NCBI GenBank assembly: GCA_964605715.1
Contig: CAZSDV010000007.1
Coordinates: 1-49,628, forward strand
DNA: 49,628 bases
From: JAPUME01 sp964605715
Lineage (GTDB): Bacteria > Acidobacteriota > Terriglobia > UBA7540 > JAPUME01
Direction: 5' to 3'
Positions 8,675-15,540 of the stretch are shown in pieces. Under the pieces are notes generated by a model. It did no database searches, was not told the origin of the DNA, and saw nothing but the letters and a program-made list of their open reading frames with translations. Every line of letters starts with the position of its first letter. Position 1 is the first letter of the stretch. Made by a program: the position numbers and the translations under genes.

Positions 8675-10594
8675 TTAGGCTGATTCCAATGGTAACTGCG
8701 TCATTGCTGCCGCCTCCGGTGTTAACGCTACGAGATCATCCCGTGAGAGTTGAGACACGTCACTGTAACCAAGGGCATATGTGATGGCAGCAATCTGCCA
8801 ACGCACACCTTCAAGGTAACGATGAATATTCCAGGCTTCAATATCTGGTTTATAGCGTTTTTCATGTTCCGGATCCTGAGTCGCGATGCCTGTAACACAC
8901 TGACCGACATGGCATTGCATACAGGCGATACACCCACCGGCAAGAATGATGGATGTGCCCAGCCCAACGGCATCTGCACCCAAACACAAAGCCTTGACCG
9001 CATCAACACCATCACGGATACCACCCATCAGGACAATCTGGATATCCTTGCTCTTACCAATCTCCTTAAGTGCATCCACCGCTTCCGTAATGGCTGCTAA
9101 GGTCGGTACACCCACGAATTCAGATACTTCCGCACTACCCGCGCCAGTAGAGCCCTGCATTCCATCTAATTCGATAAAATCAAAGCCATCCTTGGCTGCA
9201 ATCTTGATGTCATCACCTATACGCCCAGCACCCAGCTTAACGCTAATTGGAAGCTTGTAGTCAGTTGCCTCACGACATTCTTCGATTTTAATCACCAAAT
9301 CATCAGCACCAAGGATATCCGGATGTCGTGAAGGTGAGCGTAAATCAATGCCTTTGGGTATTCCTCTTATCTCAGCAAGCTCCTTGGTAACTTTTTTAGC
9401 CATAAGTTGCCCGCCAAGTCCCGGTTTAGCCCCTTGAGAGATGTATATTTCTAATGCATTGGCACGACGCATATCATGGATATTCCAACCTAACCGACCG
9501 CCTAACATCTGGAAAATCAATTTCTCTGCAGTGTCACGTTGGGCATCACTCATTCCACCCTCACCAGTGTTTTCAGCTATACCAGATAGAGTTGATGCCT
9601 TGCCAATTGCCAGCTTGGTTGACCGACTCAGTGCACCATAGCTCATCGGTGCAATCATAACAGGCATGCTCAATTCTAGAGGGTTAGCACCGTTGAGGCC
9701 TCCCACTTCTATTTTCATATTTACTTTTGAAATCGGATCTGGTTCAGCTATTAACCCACCTAGATCCCTGCGGAACGAAAGATCGGGAAAATGAGGTAGT
9801 GGGCGTGCACCCCCGTAACTACGTATACGATATCGCCCAATTTGGGACTTGATTTGAATATCTTCCTGTACCTTGGGATTCCAATAATCTGATTTACCAG
9901 AAAAGGTAAAGAAAGGAATACTTCGCATCTGTCGTTCGCTGGTGGCATATTTCAACTTGGTCCCTGCATTCACAACTTTGGTAAAACTTCCTTTAAATGG
10001 AATTTGATATCGATCAAGAAACTCCATAATTCCGTCAGATTCTCCACTTTCCATGTCAGTGGGTTTTGCATCTGATCCCAACGTCTCTACCTTACCCCCG
10101 ATGTAGATATCTCCAGCGGTCATGTCCTCGCCAACTTTTTCACCCGAATTACCCAAAATTATGATACGGCCACCGTACATCATGTAACCAGCCATAAAGT
10201 TGGCATTACCTACGCAGCAAAGCGTCCCTGCTTTCATGACCTGCCCAGCTCGCGAACCCATGTTGCCGCGAACGACTATTTCTGCGCCACGAATCGCCAC
10301 TCCGGCAATTGCACCAGCATTCCCATTTACAATTACACTACCTTTGTAGGTATTGTCGCCCAAACCCCAACCGGCATTATTTTCAACCTCAAAATGTGCG
10401 CCATGTGAAAGCCCGGCACAAAAGTAACCTGCCGAACCACGAATACGAACCTTAATCTCTTCCGTCAAGCCAACTCCAATGTGGTGGCGGGCATCAGGGT
10501 TTATTATTTCAACATCTTCCCCACGGGCGCCATACTCACGTAGAAGCAAATTGCCTTTCGTAACTGATGTACGTGCAAGGTCTATCGTTGCCAT
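8675..10594 (-). CDS. Glutamate synthase-type fusion: GXGXG domain plus FMN/Fe-S domain (likely NMG synthase subunits B and C)
   Basis: 639 residues. Residues about 40-170 contain repeated beta-helix turns (GNAGAIAGVAIRGAEIVVRG, GNMGSRAGQV, GNANFMAGYMMYGG) typical of the glutamate synthase C-terminal GXGXG domain. Residues about 225-639 form the FMN barrel: PMSYGALS near 317, AENTGEGGMSD near 340, KPGLGGQL near 390 and a cysteine cluster C-x2-C-x2-C-x4-C at 555-566 for an Fe-S centre. In known N-methylglutamate synthase these are separate MgsB and MgsC proteins; here they are one chain. Its start overlaps the end of the amidotransferase gene by 13 bases, suggesting coupled translation. Nearby GMAS and NMG dehydrogenase genes favour NMG synthase over ordinary glutamate synthase; the latter remains possible. 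Confidence 0.9.
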   Translation of the reverse strand: MATIDLARTSVTKGNLLLREYGARGEDVEIINPDARHHIGVGLTEEIKVRIRGSAGYFCAGLSHGAHFEVENNAGWGLGDNTYKGSVIVNGNAGAIAGVAIRGAEIVVRGNMGSRAGQVMKAGTLCCVGNANFMAGYMMYGGRIIILGNSGEKVGEDMTAGDIYIGGKVETLGSDAKPTDMESGESDGIMEFLDRYQIPFKGSFTKVVNAGTKLKYATSERQMRSIPFFTFSGKSDYWNPKVQEDIQIKSQIGRYRIRSYGGARPLPHFPDLSFRRDLGGLIAEPDPISKVNMKIEVGGLNGANPLELSMPVMIAPMSYGALSRSTKLAIGKASTLSGIAENTGEGGMSDAQRDTAEKLIFQMLGGRLGWNIHDMRRANALEIYISQGAKPGLGGQLMAKKVTKELAEIRGIPKGIDLRSPSRHPDILGADDLVIKIEECREATDYKLPISVKLGAGRIGDDIKIAAKDGFDFIELDGMQGSTGAGSAEVSEFVGVPTLAAITEAVDALKEIGKSKDIQIVLMGGIRDGVDAVKALCLGADAVGLGTSIILAGGCIACMQCHVGQCVTGIATQDPEHEKRYKPDIEAWNIHRYLEGVRWQIAAITYALGYSDVSQLSRDDLVALTPEAAAMTQLPLESA

Positions 10595-11490
10595 GTTTTG
10601 TAAGTTCCTGGTGGGGGTTCTTTTGTATCAAGTGCTTGCCCGGGAAATAACCGATTGAGTGATACTTCCTCCGATGCCACAGCAACAAGATCATCATTTT
10701 CATACATGATCATTGGCTTAGCGGCCAGTCGATCCTTGGCATATCCAATTTCATCCTTAGTAGAGGCCAGAAAAGAAAAAGTGCCATCAAGGTCATCAAT
10801 TGATTCCTTTAGGGCCCCCTTTAGGCTGGCGCCCTGGGCTAGTTTGTCAGCCAGATAAACAGCAACCAGTTCGCTGTCATTGTCTGTATGAAACTTATAA
10901 TCTCGCTGTTCAAGTCGGCGGCGCATCTTCCAGTAATTGGTAATCTGGCCATTATGAACAATCGCAACATCAGCAAACCCCGTAGCCCAGAAAGGGTGTG
11001 CTGCTTCAGGTTTAACATCAGATTCCGTGGCCAAACGCACATGACCCAAGCCATGACTGCCCTCGAAATCGCGGACATGATATTTATCATCTACTTCGTG
11101 GGCAGAACCAACGTCTTTAATGATGTCCAAGCTGTTCCCGATAGAAAATAACTTGGCAACATGCTCCATAGCATAAGCAAGCTGTCGGACGTCACCATCA
11201 AAGCTGACTACAACTCGGTAGTTATTTGCAATCGTTTCATCTTCAATAATATCAGCACCTTGCTCAGTTAAAGTTTTCTGGATGCGGGAAATGGCAGCCG
11301 ACGCTTCTTCGTCTCCACCTACGAAAAACCGTAAGTGTAAATTACCCTCAGCACGGTCATCGTAAAGTGCAAATCCAGTAGAATCTGGACCGCGATGCTG
11401 GCAGCCATCCAGCATGTCAATTAGTGCCTGGCCTACGTTGATTTTTTTTTGCCCATCTTTTTTTACCAAAATTCCGGCAATTCCACACAT
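10582..11490 (-). CDS. mgsA: Class II glutamine amidotransferase, likely NMG synthase subunit A
   Basis: 302 residues beginning MCGIAGILVKK, so Cys2 becomes the N-terminal nucleophile of an Ntn hydrolase. Other class II landmarks are QHRGPDSTGFALY near 31, GLGHVRLATES near 148 and the VHNGQITNYWKMRRRLE segment near 178. It should release the amine (ammonia or, in NMG synthase, methylamine from gamma-glutamylmethylamide) and channel it to the FMN subunit. The length is that of a stand-alone amidotransferase domain, as in MgsA or GlxB, rather than a full GltB. A strong AGGAGG site lies seven bases before the ATG. It is first in the leftward operon and is divergent from the amt operon. Confidence 0.92.
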   Translation of the reverse strand: MCGIAGILVKKDGQKKINVGQALIDMLDGCQHRGPDSTGFALYDDRAEGNLHLRFFVGGDEEASAAISRIQKTLTEQGADIIEDETIANNYRVVVSFDGDVRQLAYAMEHVAKLFSIGNSLDIIKDVGSAHEVDDKYHVRDFEGSHGLGHVRLATESDVKPEAAHPFWATGFADVAIVHNGQITNYWKMRRRLEQRDYKFHTDNDSELVAVYLADKLAQGASLKGALKESIDDLDGTFSFLASTKDEIGYAKDRLAAKPMIMYENDDLVAVASEEVSLNRLFPGQALDTKEPPPGTYKTWQR

Positions 11491-11818
11491 AGGTCTCCCT
11501 CCTAATTCAATAAGCGCGGACAGACAATCTGCTATTAAAAATGCAGGGCTCAGAACGTTCTCAGGGCGATATAATACCTAGAGTATACCAAAAATCTTTT
11601 ATCCTCTAATAGTTAATGATGCCTACTTTCCTTTAGAGTAGGGAGCTGAGTCTAACTGAACTAAGCAAGTCCTTTATATCCAAGGTCTGTTTAACACACC
11701 ATGCTATTATCGGCCAGCCGTATCAACAAGTGGAGTTAGAAGAAAAACTTTACGCCATCATGATTAATTCAAGCATATAAGGAAATATTCAGGAGATTTT
11801 GGCTATCTGTAAACCATT
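11491..11818. promoter_or_regulatory. Divergent control region between the NMG-synthase and amt operons
   Basis: 328 bases separating two divergent operons, so it must hold promoters for both. A perfect 10-base palindrome AGAACGTTCT lies at 11553-11562, directly before TATAAT at 11570-11575 (rightward) and TATACT read leftward at 11587-11582. Neither hexamer has a good -35 partner, hinting at activator dependence. I looked for a sigma-54 GG-N10-GC element and did not find a convincing one. The palindrome is a candidate operator. Confidence 0.4.
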
Positions 11819-13225
11819 ATGGGTGACGAACTAAAATCACTAAACGCCATCTTTACAGAATTTTACTACTGGGTCAGCATAGTTTTAATGTTCTTGATTC
11901 ACGTTGGCTTCAGTCTTTACGAGGTAGGGGTATCAAGACGGAAAAATATGCTTCACACCCTAATGAAAAATGCCATGATCATACCCCTCATCACGGTTAC
12001 ATTCTATTTTTTCGGATGGTGGATCTACTTTGCTTTCCAAGATGGACCTGGAATCACTGGTGGGTTTAAAGCTGCCCCGTGGGCCACTCCCTGGAGTGAG
12101 CTAATGGGGCCTCATATGGGAGGAGTCCCTTATGGCAACTCGATCAATTTGGCGCAAAGTCAAATGTGGGCACGCTTGAACGGAGTTTTTTGGGGAGCAT
12201 TTCTGCTCTTCTCGTGGACAGCCGCCTCAATCTTGTCAGGAGCTGTAATCGAGCGGATCCGCTCAAGTAGTTTTTGGATTTTTGCCGTTTTCGTTGGTTC
12301 AGTCACATGGCCAATCGCAGCAGCGTGGGGATGGTCTGAATCAGGATGGATGGTAAGGTTACTGGGTTACCATGATGCTTACGCGTCCGGGGTAGTGCAT
12401 GCGGTCGCAGGAGGGTCAGCATTGGCCATTCTAATTCACCTGGGGCCAAGAATTGGGCGGTTCCGTGCAGATGGCTCTCCTCGCAACTTTCCACCGCACA
12501 ACACATGGCTTGTGATCATTGGGCTATTTTTAATTTATACAGGATTCTGGGGATTCTATGCAGCTTGCAACATCCCCATCATGGATATTGACCCTGACGC
12601 CACCAGAACTTTTTTTTCCGCAACGACAATTTACTTAACACCGACAACCCTGAGCGGAATCACCTTTAATTTTCTGATGTCACTCGCGGGGGGTGCAATT
12701 TCGGGTTATTTTACATCCAAAGGAAATCCGTACTGGACATTTTCTGGCGGGCTCGCTGGTCTAATTGCAGGGGCAGCTGGAAATGATTTATATCACCCGC
12801 TTCAGGCTCTCATTATTGGGGCACTAGGCTCGTACTGCGTTTTCAAATTGCACCATTGGGTAGAGCGCCGATTTAAGATTGATGACGCTGTCGGAGCCGT
12901 GGCCGTTCATGGCTACGCAGCAGTCTTTGGTATGATCGTGGCGGGTTTTGTGCTCTGGGGATATCCAAGCTCTCCTCATCCTGGGTATGCCTCTATTACG
13001 CCACNNNNNNNNNNTATCATCACTTTTTTCCTTCTTGGGTTCCTTCCTTGCTATACCTTGGGGTATATCTTTAAGAAACTAGGATTACTCAGAATCCCTC
13101 TGGCTGTTGAGTTGGCCGGTATGGATTTTTTCCATTGGGAAGCCGAAAATCAAGCTACACATGAAATCACTAAAGTGGAACATGACCTCATTCAAAAAGA
13201 TAAAGGATCCAGAAAAGGAGACTAA
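11819..13225 (+). CDS. amt: Amt/Rh-family ammonium (methylammonium) transporter, contains an assembly gap
   Basis: 468 residues including four unknown ones across the N run at 13005-13014, where the frame is kept. About 11 helices. The conduction-path twin histidines appear as GVVHAVAG (His194) and AVHGYAAVFG (His364), with the binding-site acid at Asp186. The GAFLLFSWTAASILSGAVIERIRS helix matches the family. Amt proteins carry methylammonium as well as ammonium, which suits a methylamine cluster. The start is uncertain in strength: the only AGGAG lies about 23 bases upstream and an in-frame TAA at 11810 prevents an earlier ATG. First gene of the rightward operon; the next gene starts two bases after its stop. 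Confidence 0.93.
   Translation: MGDELKSLNAIFTEFYYWVSIVLMFLIHVGFSLYEVGVSRRKNMLHTLMKNAMIIPLITVTFYFFGWWIYFAFQDGPGITGGFKAAPWATPWSELMGPHMGGVPYGNSINLAQSQMWARLNGVFWGAFLLFSWTAASILSGAVIERIRSSSFWIFAVFVGSVTWPIAAAWGWSESGWMVRLLGYHDAYASGVVHAVAGGSALAILIHLGPRIGRFRADGSPRNFPPHNTWLVIIGLFLIYTGFWGFYAACNIPIMDIDPDATRTFFSATTIYLTPTTLSGITFNFLMSLAGGAISGYFTSKGNPYWTFSGGLAGLIAGAAGNDLYHPLQALIIGALGSYCVFKLHHWVERRFKIDDAVGAVAVHGYAAVFGMIVAGFVLWGYPSSPHPGYASITPXXXXIITFFLLGFLPCYTLGYIFKKLGLLRIPLAVELAGMDFFHWEAENQATHEITKVEHDLIQKDKGSRKGD
13005..13014. other. Assembly gap (10 N) inside amt
   Basis: Ten N between the codons for TP and IITFF. Ten is a placeholder length; the frame continues correctly on both sides, so the true gap has a length consistent with the frame. 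It falls before the last membrane helix. Confidence 0.95.
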
Positions 13226-13227
13226 TT

Positions 13228-13446
13228 ATGCAAACAGGGCTTATTGAGAATTGGCTAGGAAATCCTGCAGAAGTTGGTCCAGTATATCCTTTTGTCGGAT
13301 TTGAATTTGCGCTAGCCCTGACATGTTTCATTCTTTGGATCCTCTATACTGTTTGGCAGATGAAGTTTGAATGCGACAACTATGCCAAGGAAGAGGAAGC
13401 GCTTACTAAATCCAGATCAAATTCCCTTGAGAAACGTCACGGTTAG
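13228..13446 (+). CDS. Small single-helix membrane protein coupled to amt
   Basis: 72 residues with one clear membrane helix (about residues 24-43, FVGFEFALALTCFILWILYT) and a charged tail with KEEEALTKSRS. The ribosome site AAAAGGAG lies in the last codons of amt and the ATG is two bases after the amt stop, so the two are almost certainly translated together. I do not recognise a named family. It may be an accessory or regulatory subunit of the transporter, by inference from position only. The region is too well placed and too hydrophobic to be chance. Confidence 0.75.
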   Translation: MQTGLIENWLGNPAEVGPVYPFVGFEFALALTCFILWILYTVWQMKFECDNYAKEEEALTKSRSNSLEKRHG

Positions 13447-13541
13447 TGTGACATCAAGACAACCGTGTTGGAGGAAAGCAAAGGTAAACCAGCAAGACAA
13501 GCAGGACCTCCAGTCAGAAAATTTTCTATATAGGAAATTCA

Positions 13542-14861
13542 ATGAAAATCTTAAAGAAATTAGTTCCAAGAAGACAGTTTGTAAAATTGGCCGGGTGGGT
13601 CGTGGCAACACTCACAATTGGGAAAAAGAATGCACCAGGTTGGGTTGGGCACCCAGCAGGAAATAAATCAAAAATCACTAGAACACCCGAAAGTTCAGTT
13701 GCAGATGTCATTGTAATCGGTGCAGGAATCTTTGGGTGCAGCGTGGCATGGCATTTGCGCCGACATGGTGTCAAAGTCTTAGTAATTGAGGAGGCATCAA
13801 CCCCGGCAGCAAGGACAACGCAGGGGGCAGCAGGATTTGTTGCACACTGGTCTGCCTTCCATGCCACAAGATGGAAGAAGCCTGAATGGCAAATGCAGGA
13901 CTATGGGATTAATTTCTATACCCAACTTGCCGAAAATTTTGGTTATGATTTCGGACTTTCTAAATGTGGTGCTTCCTGGGTTTTCTTCCATCTGCAAGGG
14001 GAGGAAAGGACCTCTACCTCCTCAATTCCAGATCCCATACAAGACCACAGAAAGCTCCTGGCAAAAATGGAAGAGGCCCGCCAACTGGGAACAAATATTG
14101 AAGTTCTCGGAAAACGGCAGGCTGCCAAAATTTTGCCTTTGATAGATTTCGATTCAACTGAGCAAGTCATTTTCAGCCCTGACGGCGTAGGCGTGTGGCC
14201 CGGCGAAGCAGCCCGGTCCGTTGCTAAGGAACTCTTGCAGCGTGAGGTCCAATTCAAATATAACACCTCGGTAACAGGCTTCATTCGCCAGGGCGATCGT
14301 GTAGTAGGCGTCAAGACAAGCGCGGGCAACTACCATGCTCCAACCGTTGTCGTAACGGCCGGTGCTTGGTCCTCTCCTCTGCTTAAGAAAGCGGGTGCTT
14401 CATGCCCAACGACAGTCAATCCTGATACCCGGTACATTACCAAACCCATACCTGGCGTACCAACGAATATGCCTGTCCTGTTGATGAATGGTTCTTATCA
14501 TAACTATATCCGAGAGTGGCACGGTGGCCTTCTAATTGGGGGTCACGGGCCAATCACAGATAGGACCGCCTTGCTCAGCCAGGCGCAACGTGTACGCGAG
14601 TACATCCGCAAACTTGAACATGTGATGCCGATACTAAAAACCGCTGAAATTGATCAGGTCACACCATGTTTTGCTACCGGAACAAGCGACGGCCGCTTCA
14701 TCGCTGATGCGGTTCCCGGATACCCAGGAATGTACGTCATCACTGGCTGCCATGAAGCTGGCATCACTCACGGCCCTGGACTGGGGCGGATGATGGCCGA
14801 GTTAGTTGTTGAGGGAAAAACAACCTGGGACCGTAGGCCCTTCCAGCTCGACCGCTTCTGA
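13542..14861 (+). CDS. FAD-dependent DAO-family oxidoreductase with a Tat-like signal
   Basis: 439 residues. The flavin fold starts at VIVIGAGIFGCSVAWHLRRHG (GAGIFG at 60-65), and the closing FAD segment is GTSDGRFIADAVPGYPGMYVITGCHEAGITHGPGLGRMMAEL. This is the glycine/D-amino acid/sarcosine oxidase group. Unusually, about 50 residues precede the flavin fold and begin MKILKKLVPRRQFVKLAGWVV: a twin-arginine-like RRQFVK followed by a short hydrophobic stretch, suggesting export with the cofactor bound. AGGA seven bases before the ATG supports this start. The substrate is probably an N-methylated or secondary amine, inferred from the neighbours. It follows the amt pair by 95 bases and precedes the dehydrogenase genes by 346 bases. 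Confidence 0.85.
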   Translation: MKILKKLVPRRQFVKLAGWVVATLTIGKKNAPGWVGHPAGNKSKITRTPESSVADVIVIGAGIFGCSVAWHLRRHGVKVLVIEEASTPAARTTQGAAGFVAHWSAFHATRWKKPEWQMQDYGINFYTQLAENFGYDFGLSKCGASWVFFHLQGEERTSTSSIPDPIQDHRKLLAKMEEARQLGTNIEVLGKRQAAKILPLIDFDSTEQVIFSPDGVGVWPGEAARSVAKELLQREVQFKYNTSVTGFIRQGDRVVGVKTSAGNYHAPTVVVTAGAWSSPLLKKAGASCPTTVNPDTRYITKPIPGVPTNMPVLLMNGSYHNYIREWHGGLLIGGHGPITDRTALLSQAQRVREYIRKLEHVMPILKTAEIDQVTPCFATGTSDGRFIADAVPGYPGMYVITGCHEAGITHGPGLGRMMAELVVEGKTTWDRRPFQLDRF

Positions 14862-15207
14862 ATGCCTGAATGGACTAAGGGCTTAGGTTTGAGCATTCCA
14901 GGTATGGTGATTTAAGGAGGGATTGCTAGCTTTACTGGCTTTCTTCATTGATAAATCTCGCAAGGAATCCTCTGTTATGATAGCATCTCCCCTTGCACTT
15001 AATGCTCTCCCACGGTAGGTGCGAAAATAAATGCTTGTCCATATTTTAGGCGAGCCGAGCGTTTAATACTGCAATCGAATAAACTTACAGACTTTCACTC
15101 TTGGGCGCTCCATGATTACTGGTGCCCTTTTGTCAGGCGCTCGTTAGCTTCTCAGTGTAATTCCTAGGTAGACGTACCAAAAAGCCTCGCACCAGGAGAA
15201 ACTGAAA
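14862..15207. other. Intergenic region before the NMG dehydrogenase operon
   Basis: 346 bases with no convincing gene. A GGAGG-type sequence near 14917 is followed too closely by TTG and only 32 codons before a stop. The AGGAG at 15194-15198 is the ribosome site of the delta-subunit gene. The length suggests a separate promoter for the dehydrogenase genes, but I cannot point to a good -35/-10 pair. Confidence 0.4.
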
Positions 15208-15540
15208 TTGTCTTTTCTTGTTCCTTGTCCAAATTGTGGGCCCCGCTCGGCTTACGAATTTGAATTTGGGGGCGAGTATCAGATCCGTCCAGAAATTACT
15301 GCTCCTTTCGAAGAGTGGACCCAATACTTACATTTGAGAAAAAACTCGACTGGAATTCAATCTGAGTGGTGGTACCACCGGCAGGGTTGTCGTCTTTGGT
15401 TTCTAGCTCAACGTAACACCTCTACCAACCAAATTAAGTCTACCTTCTGGCCCGATCAATTAGAGTCTAAGCAACCTAGCAAGAACACAAACCATGAAGT
15501 TGGCAAAACTAAGCCAGGTGGCAGTAGTGACCAGAACTGA
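15208..15540 (+). CDS. mgdB: Sarcosine oxidase-type delta subunit (NMG dehydrogenase small subunit)
   Basis: 110 residues, starting at TTG with AGGAG nine bases upstream; no ATG is available in a sensible place. The opening FLVPCPNCGPRSAYEFEFGGE is characteristic of SoxD: a C-x2-C zinc-binding pair followed by the EF-x-GGE strand. WWYHRQGCRLWFLAQRNTSTN near residue 50 matches the family's conserved W-x-H-x-x-GC-x-x-W-F segment. The delta subunit binds zinc and helps assemble the heterotetramer. The last 47 bases overlap the alpha-subunit gene in another frame, so translation is linked. First of a delta-alpha-gamma-beta run, unlike the common beta-delta-alpha-gamma order. Confidence 0.88.
   Translation: MSFLVPCPNCGPRSAYEFEFGGEYQIRPEITAPFEEWTQYLHLRKNSTGIQSEWWYHRQGCRLWFLAQRNTSTNQIKSTFWPDQLESKQPSKNTNHEVGKTKPGGSSDQN

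Noticed and set aside
14925..15023. A TTG mini-frame just after a GGAGG-like sequence
   Set aside because: The spacing to TTG is only about two bases and the frame ends after about 32 codons.
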